From assembly GCF_032917945.1 (NCBI RefSeq), contig NZ_CP136624.1:7564001-7628000 (forward strand): 64,000 bases of DNA, in the 5' to 3' direction. Shown here piece after piece: positions 45,393 through 55,013 of the stretch. Made by a program: the position numbers and the translations under genes. The notes below the pieces were generated by a model. That model was not told the DNA's origin. It did no database searches and saw only the letters and a list, made by a program, of their open reading frames with translations. This DNA comes from Bradyrhizobium sp. sBnM-33. GTDB lineage: Bacteria > Pseudomonadota > Alphaproteobacteria > Rhizobiales > Xanthobacteraceae. How positions within the stretch are numbered: the first letter of the stretch is position 1; each line of letters begins with the position of its first letter.

Positions 45393-46718
45393 CTAGAGCA
45401 TCCCGAGCGCGCGCGGCAGCCACAGCGAGAGCTCCGGCACGTAGGTAACGATGCCGAGGAAGATCAGCATGGTCAAAAGCCATGGCCACACTGCGATGGT
45501 CAGTTCGGTGATGCCCATCTTGGCGATGCCCGAGGCGACGTAGAGATTGAGCCCGACCGGCGGATGGCACATGCCGACTTCCATGTTGACGACCATCAGG
45601 ATGCCCAAATGCACCGGATGAATGCCGAGCTTGACTGCCACCGGAAACAGGATCGGCGCCATGATCAGCACGATCGAGGACGGCTCCATGAAGTTGCCGG
45701 CGAGCAGCAGCAGCACGTTGACGACGAGCAGGAAGATGATCCAGTCAACGCCGACCGAGGTGATCCAGGCTGCGATGTGCTGCGGAATGTTTTCGTTCGC
45801 CATCAGGAACGAGAACAGCACCGCATTAGTAATGATGTAGAGGATCATCGCGCTCATATTGGCCGAGCCGAGCAGCACCTTCGGCACGTCCTTCAGCGAC
45901 ATGTCGCGATAAACGAACACCGCAATCACGAAGGCATAGACCGCGCTGATCGCGGCCGCCTCCGTCGGCGTGAAAATGCCGGCATAGATGCCGCCGAGCA
46001 CGATCACGATCAGCAGTAATCCCCACATGCATTTGCGGAACGCCGCGAAGCGCTCGCCCCAGCTCGCGCGCGGCAACCTCGGATAATCGTTCCTCCAGGC
46101 GCGGTAGAAGGTGGTCAATCCAAGCAGCGTCGCCAGCATCACGCCGGGGATGACGCCGGCCATGAACATCTGGCCCACGGATGCCGACGATACCCGCTGG
46201 CCGGCGGGATCGAGCGCAATGCTGCCGCCGGTCGCCACGCAATAGATCACCATCACGATCGATGGCGGGATCAAAATACCGAGCGCGCCTGATGTCGTGA
46301 TGACGCCGGCGCCAAAGCGTTTCGGAAAACCCTGCTTGACCATCGCCGGCATCATAATCGCGCCGATCGCGATCACCGTCGCGGGCGAGGATCCGGACAC
46401 GGCGGCGAACAGCGCACAGGCCATGACGCCGGCGAGGCCCAGGCCGCCATACCAGTGCCCGACCATGGTGGTCGCGAAATTGATCATGCGTCTGGCGACG
46501 CCGCCATGGGTCAGGAAGTTGCCGGCGAGAATGAAGAACGGGATCGCCATGATCTCGAAATTGTCGATGCCGGTGAACAGTTTTAGCGCCACCGACTCGG
46601 TCGGCACGTTCGTCATCACATAAATGAACGTGAGCACCGTGAGACCGAGCGCGATCGAGATCGGCATGCCGGTCAGCATCAGCAGTATCAGCAGTCCGAA
46701 GATGATCAAGGAGGTCAT
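45393..46718 (-). CDS. dctM: TRAP transporter large permease
   Basis: The 441-residue DctM-type membrane protein has about twelve hydrophobic segments. Recognisable stretches are FGLLILLMLTGMPISIALGL at the start, GGLGLAGVMACALFAAVSGS, GALGILIPPSIVMVIYCVAT and NFMEPSSIVLIMAPILFPVA. DctM forms the sodium-driven channel of the tripartite transporter in the inner membrane. Its start overlaps the dctQ stop by 4 bp, a sign of coupling. The full set dctP-dctQ-dctM reads in the minus direction. Confidence 0.95.
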   Translation of the reverse strand: MTSLIIFGLLILLMLTGMPISIALGLTVLTFIYVMTNVPTESVALKLFTGIDNFEIMAIPFFILAGNFLTHGGVARRMINFATTMVGHWYGGLGLAGVMACALFAAVSGSSPATVIAIGAIMMPAMVKQGFPKRFGAGVITTSGALGILIPPSIVMVIYCVATGGSIALDPAGQRVSSASVGQMFMAGVIPGVMLATLLGLTTFYRAWRNDYPRLPRASWGERFAAFRKCMWGLLLIVIVLGGIYAGIFTPTEAAAISAVYAFVIAVFVYRDMSLKDVPKVLLGSANMSAMILYIITNAVLFSFLMANENIPQHIAAWITSVGVDWIIFLLVVNVLLLLAGNFMEPSSIVLIMAPILFPVAVKLGIHPVHLGILMVVNMEVGMCHPPVGLNLYVASGIAKMGITELTIAVWPWLLTMLIFLGIVTYVPELSLWLPRALGML

Positions 46719-47293
46719 CGCGTCACCTCCGCGACGCCGGCACCGGGCGCATCGACGTCGACACCCTCGACGTGGGCGTGGTCATGGTGCGGAAGTTCGC
46801 CCGTGAAGAAGTAGCGATACGCGACCTGCAGGAAGCGGAAGCACATCAGGTAGGAGCCGAGCGGAATGCAGAGATAGACGAACCAGCTCGGAATCTCGAG
46901 GTCCGGCGATACCTGGTCGGTGTGGTAAAGCCCGTAGACGAAATGCGCGCCCATGGTGCCGATGACGGCGGTGAAGAAGGCCCCGCAAAGCAACCCGAAC
47001 AGCACGATCGCGTTCTTCCAGGGCGACTTGATCTGGTTGACCACGACGTCGACGCCGACATGGATGCCGGTGCGGACCCCATAGGCGGCGCCGAACTTGG
47101 CGACCCACACGAACATGTAGATGCAGAGTTCCTGCGCCCAGGACAGGTTGATCGGGAACAGAATCGGAAAGAGGAAGGGCACGCCGAGCAGATAGCGGTG
47201 GCAGACGGCGACGAAGATGATGAGGGTCGCGAGCGCCATCAGCGTCGCGATCAATATCTCCTCAAGCCGGTCGAGGATGCGAAGCAGCATCAA
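46715..47293 (-). CDS. dctQ: TRAP transporter small permease
   Basis: The 192-residue product has four hydrophobic spans, beginning ILIATLMALATLIIFVAVCH with the Arg-Tyr-Leu of DctQ proteins next, and the conserved SWAQELCIYMFVWVAKFGAA segment. A cytoplasmic tail rich in His and Asp (LPHHDHAHVEGVDVDAPGAG) is a small peculiarity. It pairs with DctM to form the membrane part of the transporter. The genes overlap by 4 bp. Confidence 0.93.
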   Translation of the reverse strand: MMLLRILDRLEEILIATLMALATLIIFVAVCHRYLLGVPFLFPILFPINLSWAQELCIYMFVWVAKFGAAYGVRTGIHVGVDVVVNQIKSPWKNAIVLFGLLCGAFFTAVIGTMGAHFVYGLYHTDQVSPDLEIPSWFVYLCIPLGSYLMCFRFLQVAYRYFFTGELPHHDHAHVEGVDVDAPGAGVAEVTR

Positions 47294-47379
47294 TGTCCCC
47301 CCTTCAGGTCAGGCGTTTACGACGCCTCACCTTCCACATTCCTTCGCGGCCGTGTGTTGCCGAGTCCCCGATATATAAG

Positions 47380-47407
47380 GGGCTTCCGTGCCTTGGCACG
47401 GAAGCCC
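47380..47407 (-). terminator. Strong hairpin between dctP and dctQ
   Basis: A perfect 13 bp stem (gggcttccgtgcc with ggcacggaagccc) closes on a two-base spacer. No T run follows, so it is more likely an intergenic processing or partial-termination hairpin that raises dctP message over dctQM, as in many binding-protein operons. Confidence 0.6.
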
Positions 47408-47419
47408 GACAACGTCGTC

Positions 47420-48421
47420 TCAGTTGGTCGCGCCCTTGGCTTCCTTCATGAACTCGTCGATCAGCCCTTGACCGACACGGCCCGCGACGTCTTTGTAGAC
47501 CGGCTCCATCGCCTTGCGCATGGCCGAGTCCTGCTCCGGCGTCAGCTTTATGATCTCGCTCTTGCCGGTCTTGACGATCTCGGCGAGCGCGTCGTCGTTT
47601 TCCTTCTGCGACTGACCGTTGCCGTAGGCGGTGGCTTCCTTCATCGCCTTCTCGCACTGGGCGCGGATGTCAGCCGGCAGGCCGTCCCAGAATTTCTTGT
47701 TGGTGACGACGACGTAGCCGATATAGCCGTGATTGGTGTTGGTGATGTACTTCTGCACCTCGTGCATCTTCTGGGTATAGATGTTCGACCAGGTGTTCTC
47801 CTGCCCATCGACGACGCCCGTCTGCAGCGCCTGGTAGACCTCCGAGAACGCCATCACCTGCGGGACCACGCCCAGGTTACGGAACTGGGCTTCCAGAACC
47901 TTCGAGGACTGGATGCGGAATTTCAGGCCCCGATAGTCGGCCGGCGAAATGAGCTTCTTATTGGCGCTCATCTGCTTGAAGCCGTTGTCCCAGTAGGCGA
48001 GACCGATCATGCCCTTCGGCTCGAGCAGCTTGAGCAGCCTGGTACCCAGCGGTCCGTCGGTGACCTTACGAACCGTGGCAAGGTCGGGGAGAATGTAGGG
48101 CAGATCGAACACCTCGAATTCCTTGACCCCGATCGGGCCAAACTTGGCGTTCGACGGCGCCAGCATCTGCACCGCGCCGAGCTGCAGCGCTTCCAGCTCT
48201 TCCTTGTCCTTGTAGAGCTGCGAGTTCGGATAGACTTCGACCTTTACCTTGCCGTTGGTATATTTCTCCGCCAGTTCCTTGAACTTCTCCGCCGCCAGCC
48301 CCTTCGGCGTGTTGGTCGCCACCACGTGGCTGAACTTGATCACGATCGGCGACTGCGCCGCGGCTGGTCCGATCAGTGTCAATGCCGCGATCGATGCCGC
48401 GGCCAAAATCAGTTTGCGCAT
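47420..48421 (-). CDS. dctP: TRAP transporter substrate-binding protein (DctP family)
   Basis: The ATG at 48421 follows gggaggata. The 333-residue product has a signal peptide (LILAAASIAALTLIGPAAAQ) and the DctP fold: VIKFSHVVATNTPKGLAAEK, KVKVEVYPNSQLYKDKEELE, GVKEFEVFDLPYILPDLATV, and LKFRIQSSKVLEAQFRNLGV with the Arg that binds the ligand carboxylate. This pattern is close to C4-dicarboxylate (malate, fumarate, succinate) binding proteins, so dicarboxylate uptake is the best guess. It acts in the periplasm and delivers to DctQM encoded downstream. Confidence 0.92.
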   Translation of the reverse strand: MRKLILAAASIAALTLIGPAAAQSPIVIKFSHVVATNTPKGLAAEKFKELAEKYTNGKVKVEVYPNSQLYKDKEELEALQLGAVQMLAPSNAKFGPIGVKEFEVFDLPYILPDLATVRKVTDGPLGTRLLKLLEPKGMIGLAYWDNGFKQMSANKKLISPADYRGLKFRIQSSKVLEAQFRNLGVVPQVMAFSEVYQALQTGVVDGQENTWSNIYTQKMHEVQKYITNTNHGYIGYVVVTNKKFWDGLPADIRAQCEKAMKEATAYGNGQSQKENDDALAEIVKTGKSEIIKLTPEQDSAMRKAMEPVYKDVAGRVGQGLIDEFMKEAKGATN

Positions 48422-48475
48422 GTATCCTCCCGTTATTTCTTCGGCGCACGCCAGCGCGGGTACCGAAGCTTGCAT

Positions 48476-48678
48476 GCCAGTTGCACCAATACAGACAAGC
48501 TGGCCGAATTGCCATTGCCGTTAGCAGGGACCTCGCTTGCCGGGATTTGCTGCAATGCAAAAAGGCGACGTCATACTCCCGCGGAGGCGATGGATTGCTT
48601 CGCGGAGCTTGTCATCGGGCGCGCATTCGCGCGACCCGTTGGCTCGCAATGACGGGCGGAGATAGCGACACCCACCAC
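48476..48678. other. Upstream region of dctP
   Basis: Holds the promoter side of the TRAP operon and a segment with cgcgcattcgcgcgacccgt that is typical repeated intergenic DNA. No promoter could be called with confidence. Confidence 0.3.
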
Positions 48679-48779
48679 TGTCATCCCCGCGAAGGCGGGG
48701 ATCCAGTACGCCGCGGCTTCTCGGTTTAATCACTGGCGTCTCTGGAATACTGGATCGTCCGCCTTCGCGGACGACGACA
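48679..48779 (+). repeat. Palindromic intergenic repeat (tcatccccgcgaaggcgggg type)
   Basis: Contains tcatccccgcgaaggcgggg followed by atccagta, and 60 bp later the related inverse ggaatactggatcgtccgcc. A reverse-oriented relative lies at 56945-57045. This type is frequent in Bradyrhizobium intergenic DNA. Confidence 0.65.
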
Positions 48780-49516
48780 GGTGAATGTGGGTTCGCGATC
48801 TCGCGACGCAATCGCGTCCGAGGTTTGCTCTTCATTTCCCGCCCTCTTTTTCAGAGGGCGCAGGGAAGACCGGGTGCGCGCTGCACCCGCGGTCTCGCGT
48901 GCAATTTGCGCAAACAAAAACGCACACGAGCATACAGGTACAGCGGAGCATCCCGGCCTTCCCTGCGCAATGGCTTTACGGCTTACTTCGTGCTCTTCCC
49001 GGTGAACGGCTTTCTTGCCACCGTCGCCCCAGAGAAGCTTCGCTTCCAAAGGACTTAACGCCAGCACCGCGGCGCCAGAACCACACGACTTCGCCGTACG
49101 CGTCGGGCGCGCACGTCTAGCGCACCTCTCGCGTCCATCGCATCTCACCGCACGTTCGTGACGATCGCGAGCCGCCCCTCAATGAGTGAGACGGGCGGAG
49201 TTATGCAGATGATTTGCTCTCGAAGTTAAGCGGAATATTTTTGCGCGAAGGGCTGGACAGAGTTTTGGTGATTTGCCCGTCGTGCCAATTGGTCGCAGCC
49301 GCGCATTGAAATTTCGCTTGGGCGCACGGCAAATCAGTTCGCGGCAGAATGGCCGCAGCCGAGGTGCAGACGTTGCGAAGAGCCCAGAGAGCACGCACAC
49401 GCCGTGCAGGTACAGCGGGAGCATCCCGGCCTTCCGCGATGGCTCTCCCGCTTGCTTTATGCACCATGCACTGGCGCAGATTACGTAATCCGTCCACGCG
49501 TCGTCGGAGCCGCCTT
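48780..49516. repeat. Tandem relics of a long intergenic repeat
   Basis: No gene is supported. A segment of about 40 bp starting caggtacagcggagcatccc at 48935 recurs at 49407 as caggtacagcgggagcatcc, both continuing cggccttcc and ending tggct. Around 49193-49310 lies another block, with gtgatttgcccgtcgtgcca, of a kind often seen in Bradyrhizobium intergenic DNA. The region therefore looks like two overlapping repeat units. Confidence 0.5.
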
Positions 49517-49978
49517 CTACTTCGTCGCCTCGTCGGTTATGTCGCTCAAGACCTTCGCAAACGCCGCGTAGTTGGGTGGAGTCTCCAGTCCATGCCGCGG
49601 GTAGATTGTTTTATACAGATAGTCGGCTGAATTATACGACAGCCATACCTTGCCCTGGTCATCCTCCCAAACAAGAGCCTTCGGAGGATTGTCGATCGCC
49701 AGCAATGGCGTCTTTGCCATTACCGGAGTGCCGAGCTTGGGATTACCGAAGATGAGCACCGTGCGCGGGCGCATATCGATGCCGAACTTCTTTCCCGCAG
49801 CGGCGTGGTCGATTTCGGTGAACACAATGAACCCTGCGCCCTCCCTTGATTTGACCGCCGCCGCAAAACGGGAAATCGTATCGTTCACCGAGTAGTTGCT
49901 CGACTTCGTAATGATACCGGAGTCCGCGGACGCGGGCGTCACAAACAGGAGCATCAAGAATGCGACAATGAACTTCAT
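49517..49978 (-). CDS. Exported DUF302-domain protein
   Basis: The 153-residue product has a signal peptide (MKFIVAFLMLLFVTPASADS) and a full DUF302 domain: VNDTISRFAAAVKSREGAGF, IDHAAAGKKFGIDMRPRTVL then IFGNPKLGTPVM, and ALVWEDDQGKVWLSYNSADY. A gggagaa site precedes the ATG. DUF302 proteins are small periplasmic or cytoplasmic proteins of unclear role, often found near redox genes. Here it follows the CcdA-like gene by 64 bp on the same strand. Confidence 0.88.
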   Translation of the reverse strand: MKFIVAFLMLLFVTPASADSGIITKSSNYSVNDTISRFAAAVKSREGAGFIVFTEIDHAAAGKKFGIDMRPRTVLIFGNPKLGTPVMAKTPLLAIDNPPKALVWEDDQGKVWLSYNSADYLYKTIYPRHGLETPPNYAAFAKVLSDITDEATK

Positions 49979-50042
49979 CGGACTTCTCCCTTAACCGGAT
50001 TTCGACTTTCAGGTAACTGCCACCATCCTTCCGACACAACTT

Positions 50043-50765
50043 CTAGAACCGCGTGGTCAAATCGGTCAGCCATTCCGGAGAAACTTCGACCAGGAAGGCT
50101 TCAAGCGCCTTGTCCGCCCCCGAAATGACGAGCATGCCGACGACGAGAAGCAAAAGGCCGAGCACAACCTTCATTACGCTGCCCGCGGCTAACAATCGGC
50201 CACGCCAGCGCGCCATCGTTTCCCGGGAGAGCCATCCCAGCCCCAACAACGGCAGCGCCGCGCCGATGCCAAACGCAAACATTGTCAGCGCTACCTGACC
50301 AAGATCCTTGCCTTGAGCGGCCAGCAAGGACGCTGCGCCAAGTGTCGGCCCCACGCATGGACTCCATACCGCTCCCAGGAGCACCCCGATCCAAAACTGT
50401 CCAGCAACGCCATTTGGGCGGCTCGTGGCCAACCTGCTGTCGGCCCAATTTCCGATCGGGCCCGCTGCAACCGCGATCTGCGCCTGTAGCCGCGGAGCGA
50501 CGAGCACGATGCCAACAAGCATGATCAGCGTCGCCGCCACGTAGCGCAGCCGGTCGGCATCCAATCCGATCGAGTGACCGGCCGTCGCCAGAAATAATCC
50601 GATGCCGACAAACGAGAGGCACAACCCGACAGCAAGCGCCAAAGGTCCCAGACGATGGCTCGATGCCGCGGTAGCGAGCACGATTGGAAGTATCGGGAGC
50701 ACGCAAGGTGAAAGGATCGAGAGGATCCCCGCAAGGAACGCCACAACCGCACTGCCGATCGTCAT
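50043..50765 (-). CDS. CcdA-like thiol-disulfide membrane carrier
   Basis: The 240-residue inner-membrane protein has six hydrophobic spans and two SPC-x-x-P motifs, SPCVLPILPIV near residue 20 and SPCVGPTLGAA near 135, which place the paired cysteines used by CcdA/DsbD-type proteins to move electrons from cytoplasmic thioredoxin outward. It lies between an exported thioredoxin gene, its probable partner, and a DUF302 gene. Use in cytochrome c maturation or in metal or peroxide detoxification cannot be decided. Confidence 0.9.
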   Translation of the reverse strand: MTIGSAVVAFLAGILSILSPCVLPILPIVLATAASSHRLGPLALAVGLCLSFVGIGLFLATAGHSIGLDADRLRYVAATLIMLVGIVLVAPRLQAQIAVAAGPIGNWADSRLATSRPNGVAGQFWIGVLLGAVWSPCVGPTLGAASLLAAQGKDLGQVALTMFAFGIGAALPLLGLGWLSRETMARWRGRLLAAGSVMKVVLGLLLLVVGMLVISGADKALEAFLVEVSPEWLTDLTTRF

Positions 50766-50848
50766 CGACGCTTCCCCATCTCCAGATCACCTTTGCTCCA
50801 AGTCACCTTTGGCCCAAGTCACCTTTGCCGGCACGCTCGACGACGAAG

Positions 50849-51241
50849 TCAGACGGCTTTTCCGACCATGGCGAAGATCGAATCCCGCTTGGTATCGCCT
50901 ACCGAGCGGGCCGCTTCCTTGTCGCCCTTGAAGACAATCAGCGTCGATTGCGCACGGACGCCGAACCGATTGAGCAGGTCTTTCTGGCTGTCGAAATCGA
51001 TGACGAAATAGACGAGATCCTTGAACTTTGGATCAGCCCTTAGATCGCTCAGGATCGGCGCCTGTGCCTTGCAGGTCGGACACCAGGGGGCATAGACCGC
51101 TATCAGAATTGGCTTGCCGGCTTTCTGGGCCGCGGCGAAGGCCTTGGCATCGAACGCATGCGCGCCACCTGCGAACGCCGGCGAAGCAGCGAGCGTTCCG
51201 GCAGCAAGCACGGCCCCAAGAATGAATCGGCGGGTCAGCAT
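50849..51241 (-). CDS. Exported thioredoxin-like protein
   Basis: The ATG at 51241 follows aaggagaatacc. The 130-residue product has a signal segment with TRRFILGAVLAAGTLAASPA, including twin Arg, so Tat export is possible. The thioredoxin fold carries AVYAPWCPTCKAQAPILSDL with a C-P-T-C active site and SQKDLLNRFGVRAQSTLIVF. It would act in the periplasm as reductant supplied by the CcdA-like protein encoded 83 bp downstream. Confidence 0.9.
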   Translation of the reverse strand: MLTRRFILGAVLAAGTLAASPAFAGGAHAFDAKAFAAAQKAGKPILIAVYAPWCPTCKAQAPILSDLRADPKFKDLVYFVIDFDSQKDLLNRFGVRAQSTLIVFKGDKEAARSVGDTKRDSIFAMVGKAV

Positions 51242-51509
51242 GGTATTCTCCTTGTTGATCTGGATGAGTTTCGTTTCGGAGGCCCAGATGTTACGTGTAC
51301 GCTGCAGCGGCCTGGATTCGCTGGGTTCACGACTGGAGGTTCGAGGCAACCGCGGCAAAGGTTACCGGCCTGGCGGAAAATTCTTATCTGTCGTCGCCGG
51401 ATGGGCGGGGGTATCCAGGCCAGGCATCGGGTCAGAAGAACGAGCCTTCAGGATGCCGGCGGCGCGGGCGGTCATCGAACGGCCCTGATGGATGGACACC
51501 ACAGAAGCG

Positions 51510-54500
51510 TCACCGGAGCGCATCAAGCAGCGCCCTGGCCTCCCGCAGATCGGGCGTGTCGAAACCTTCTGTGAACCAGCCATAGACTGGCGCGAGCAGA
51601 TCATGGGCCTGCTGCGGCTTGCCCTGATCACGCCAGACCCGAGCCAAGCTGGTGGCGGCGCGCAGCTCCAGAGCTTTCGCACTCTGGCGACCGGCCACCT
51701 CAATTGCACGCCGAAAGCGCGCTTCCGCTTCGCTCCCGTCGCTGCCTCGCCTCGCCACCGTCAGTTCCCCAATCAAGCGATAGATTTCCGCCTCCCATCG
51801 CCGCTCGCCCGTCTCCTCGACAGCGGCCGCAGCTTCGGCCAGTGCAGTCAATCCTTGCTCGATTTCTCCGGCCCGCGCCGAAGCTTCAGCCAGCAGCGCG
51901 AGATAAAAGGGCCGACGGATGCGCACGCCCGTCGGCTGGATGGCCGCGAGGCCGTCGCGAACCTCCGCGATCCCTTCCACTGTCTGTCCGCGTACCGCGA
52001 TCGCCCAGCCCCGCAAGATGCTTCCCGCCGCCGCCAGATGCGGTGCGATGCCATGCTCGGCGCACACCGCCATTGCGGCCTCCGCTTGCTCGCGGGCCGG
52101 CTCAGCTTCCCGCCGATGCTGGTAGATCATCGCCGCAAACACCAGGGCGAGAACAAGGCTAAAGGGATGCGAAAGCTCCCGCGCCATGCCCACCGCTTCG
52201 CGCGCAGCGGCAAGCGCCTGCTCGGGGAAGCCGAGCGGCCACAGCGCGGCAGCCTCGGTGTATCGGTTGCACACAGCCGCGTCGTGGCTGCCATAGAGGA
52301 ATTTATGGGCACGGTACGCGTCCGGCCGATAGAGCGCCAATCCCGCCTCGAGATGCGCCCTACACGTGGTCAGATCCGGGAGATTGAGTAGGGTTGTCCA
52401 TGCGGCATGATGCGCCTGCAGGAGGAGCGCCGGATCTGTGCTCTGCCGCGCGAGTGCGAACAGCTCGTCCAGCAGATCGCGAGCCGTCTTAAATTCGCAG
52501 CGTTGCTGGTAAACGAGCCACAACCCAAAGCTCACGGCGAAGAGCTGCGCCACATCGCCGGCTCGCCGGCATAGGTCACGGGCACGCAGGTAGACTTGCT
52601 CCACCTCCGGTGCCGACCAGCTCTTGGTGCTGATCAGCACCGGCGCAAGCACGAGCTGCAGGTCGAGTTCGCGGCGGGCGCGTTCTGAAGGCTCGGCGAC
52701 CCGATCAATGAGCATCAGCCCCTTGCGGAGATGGCCGATCGCCTCCGCGTGTGCCGAGCGCTCGGCCGCGCGCTGGCCAGCCTTGCGCCAGTAGGTAAGA
52801 GCGTCTTCCGTAAGGTCAGCCTCGGTGAAGTGGTGCGCCAGCACCTCTGGCTGGGTAGCCGTAATGTCCGGGAAGTTCCCCTCGAGCGCCCGGGCGATGC
52901 GCGCGTGCAGCGCTTGCCGCTTGCCGCGCAGCAACGTGCCATAGGCGGTATCCTGAACGAGGGCATGCTTGAAGCTGTAAGCCGATGAGCCACGACGGAA
53001 AATCAGTTGTGATGCGGCGAGCTGTTCAAGGGCCGACTGCAAGGGCGCCTCCGGCAGCGGCGACACGGTCCGTATCAGATCGTCGGTGAACTCCCGGCCA
53101 ATGGCGGCGCCGCTCTGGGCGATTTCTTTGGCTTCCGGACTGAGACGGTCGAGACGGGCCAGGAGCGAGGCATGCAGGGTAGCCGGGACGGCGAGTGCAC
53201 CCGGTGAGGTTCGCGAAAGCACGGCCTTGGCGTCCCCTTCGGCTCCCGCTTCCAGCACAGCCTTGGTCAGTTCCTCCACGAACAGCGGCACGCCGTCCGT
53301 GCGGTCGATGATCTCGTGGACGACCGCGCTGGGCAGTACTCTGTCGCCAACCACCCGCTGTACGAGGGCTGCGGTGTCACGCCGGTTCAAGCGACCGAGC
53401 GCCAGCATCGTGACGTGCGGCTGGCCGATCCACGGTGGCGAGAACTCCGGTCGGAAGGTGAGGAGTAGCAATACCGGCAGTTGCTGCACGCGATCGACCG
53501 CTACTTGCAGGAGCTCGAGCGAGGTCGGGTCGATCCAGTGCACATCTTCGAAGACCCACAGCACGGGATTGCGCCGAGACAGGTCCTCCACTTGCCGGAG
53601 CAGCGCCTGAAGCGTGCGCTCCTTCTTCGCAGGCGGACTGAGCGATACCGCGCGATAGCGGTCGGAGGGCAATGATAGCAGCTCGGCCAATAGCGGCATG
53701 TATTCGGCAGCGGTCGCTGAGGCCGTTAATAGCGCCTCGATTTTGTCGAGCCTGACCGCCGGTGGGTCGTCCCTGGTGAACCCGGCCGCCCGCTCCAGTT
53801 GCTTGATGACGGGATAAAGCGCGCTGCCCTGGTGGTGCGGCGAGCAGAAGCAGCGCAGGCGCGAGTACGGTTCGGCTTGCAGCTTCTCCTGGAGGGCCGC
53901 CACCAGTCGCGATTTCCCGACCCCGGGCTCCGCTGAGAGCAGCACCACCTGCCCCTCCCCAGAGGTCGCGCGCTGCCACCGGCGCAGCAGCAGTTCGAGC
54001 TCTTCCTCGCGGCCGACCAGCGGGGTCAGGCCGGCCGAATGGAAGGCTTCAAACCGGCTCTCGACGGCACTCGATCGGAGCACCTGATAGGCTTGGATGG
54101 GTTGCGGAAAGCCCTTCATCGCGACCGTTCCGAGATCGCGGTACTCGAAAAGATCGCCCAGGAGATGGCGCGTCATGGGACCGACCACAATGGTGTTCGG
54201 CTCGCCAAGTGCTTGCAGGCGCGCCGCGAGGTTGGGCGTCTCACCCACCACGGCGCGTTCCAGTGCCTCGCCCGAGCCAATGAGATCGCCGACCACGACC
54301 AGCCCCGTCCCGATGCCGATGCGGACCCGAAGACGCTCGGATGTTTGCAGTTGGTCGACGGCGTCGATGAGCGCCAAACCGGCGCGCACCGCTCGCTCGG
54401 CATCGTCCTCATGCGCCTGCGGGTAACCGAAATAAAGCAGTACGCCGTCGCCCATGTACTTCGCGACGAAACCGTCGAAGCGGGCGACCGTCTCAGCGAC

Positions 54501-54854
54501 GCAGCGGTGATAGGCGCCAATCACCTCACGCAGGTCCTCGGGGTCAAGACCAGCCGATAGTGCGGTCGAGCCGACGAGGTCGCAGATCATCACGGTGAGC
54601 TGCCGCCGTTCGGCCGAAGAGACGGCGCTCGAGCTTGGTGTCGGCGCGGCGCTCGAGTCTCCGGATGCTGAGGGCTTTGGTAGGCAAGCGGCCGCTTTCA
54701 ATAGCTTCTTGCGCTGGCCAAGCGAGAGACCGAGCTTCTCCAGGTCCGCCTCACTCAGCTCAGGCAGGATCTTGAGATCGACATCGTTCGTCCGCAACAC
54801 GGGTGCGAGTTGCACCAGGCCAAGCGGCACCAGCCAGCGCTCCAGCTCGTCCAC
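51510..54854 (-). CDS. SAM-domain / class III cyclase / AAA / TPR regulator
   Basis: The GTG at 54854 follows aggaga at good spacing; the frame extends to 54905. The 1114-residue protein starts with a SAM domain (LERWLVPLGLVQLAPVLRTN, DLKILPELSEADLEKLGLSL), then a class III cyclase domain (RRQLTVMICDLVGSTALSAG; FVAKYMGDGVLLYFGYPQAH; VGETPNLAARLQALGEPNTI), a STAND ATPase (SAEPGVGKSRLVAALQ; LWVFEDVHWIDPTSLELLQV) and C-terminal TPR-like repeats. It is a cytoplasmic signalling protein. Compared with the accessory copy at 24801-28028 it has the added SAM domain. It follows leuA, separated by a terminator-like hairpin. Confidence 0.9.
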   Translation of the reverse strand: MDELERWLVPLGLVQLAPVLRTNDVDLKILPELSEADLEKLGLSLGQRKKLLKAAACLPKPSASGDSSAAPTPSSSAVSSAERRQLTVMICDLVGSTALSAGLDPEDLREVIGAYHRCVAETVARFDGFVAKYMGDGVLLYFGYPQAHEDDAERAVRAGLALIDAVDQLQTSERLRVRIGIGTGLVVVGDLIGSGEALERAVVGETPNLAARLQALGEPNTIVVGPMTRHLLGDLFEYRDLGTVAMKGFPQPIQAYQVLRSSAVESRFEAFHSAGLTPLVGREEELELLLRRWQRATSGEGQVVLLSAEPGVGKSRLVAALQEKLQAEPYSRLRCFCSPHHQGSALYPVIKQLERAAGFTRDDPPAVRLDKIEALLTASATAAEYMPLLAELLSLPSDRYRAVSLSPPAKKERTLQALLRQVEDLSRRNPVLWVFEDVHWIDPTSLELLQVAVDRVQQLPVLLLLTFRPEFSPPWIGQPHVTMLALGRLNRRDTAALVQRVVGDRVLPSAVVHEIIDRTDGVPLFVEELTKAVLEAGAEGDAKAVLSRTSPGALAVPATLHASLLARLDRLSPEAKEIAQSGAAIGREFTDDLIRTVSPLPEAPLQSALEQLAASQLIFRRGSSAYSFKHALVQDTAYGTLLRGKRQALHARIARALEGNFPDITATQPEVLAHHFTEADLTEDALTYWRKAGQRAAERSAHAEAIGHLRKGLMLIDRVAEPSERARRELDLQLVLAPVLISTKSWSAPEVEQVYLRARDLCRRAGDVAQLFAVSFGLWLVYQQRCEFKTARDLLDELFALARQSTDPALLLQAHHAAWTTLLNLPDLTTCRAHLEAGLALYRPDAYRAHKFLYGSHDAAVCNRYTEAAALWPLGFPEQALAAAREAVGMARELSHPFSLVLALVFAAMIYQHRREAEPAREQAEAAMAVCAEHGIAPHLAAAGSILRGWAIAVRGQTVEGIAEVRDGLAAIQPTGVRIRRPFYLALLAEASARAGEIEQGLTALAEAAAAVEETGERRWEAEIYRLIGELTVARRGSDGSEAEARFRRAIEVAGRQSAKALELRAATSLARVWRDQGKPQQAHDLLAPVYGWFTEGFDTPDLREARALLDALR

Positions 54855-54963
54855 GGCCTTTCTCCTGGCTGGTGTGGACTCTACCAGATCGAGCGTGTGC
54901 TCCAAAGTAACTTTGCCGGCTGCAGGGGCTCCGAAAGACGCCGGCTCGGCTTCGGGCCTATAG

Positions 54964-54994
54964 TTCCGGGGCGGTCTTTTGGACCGTCCCGGAA
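54964..54994 (-). terminator. Hairpin after leuA
   Basis: The stem ttccggggcggtc with gaccgtcccggaa pairs over 13 bp with one G-T pair around a tttt loop region. It lies 20 bp after the leuA stop on the coding strand and before the cyclase gene. There is no strong T run, but position fits a terminator. Confidence 0.55.
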
Positions 54995-55013
54995 TGACGG
55001 AGGTGTGATGCGA

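Noticed and set aside
46772..48652. 626-codon open frame on the plus strand
   Set aside because: It lies antisense to the dctQ and dctP genes, which have clear family motifs. The product is rich in Arg, Asp, His and Leu as expected from reversed GC-rich codons.
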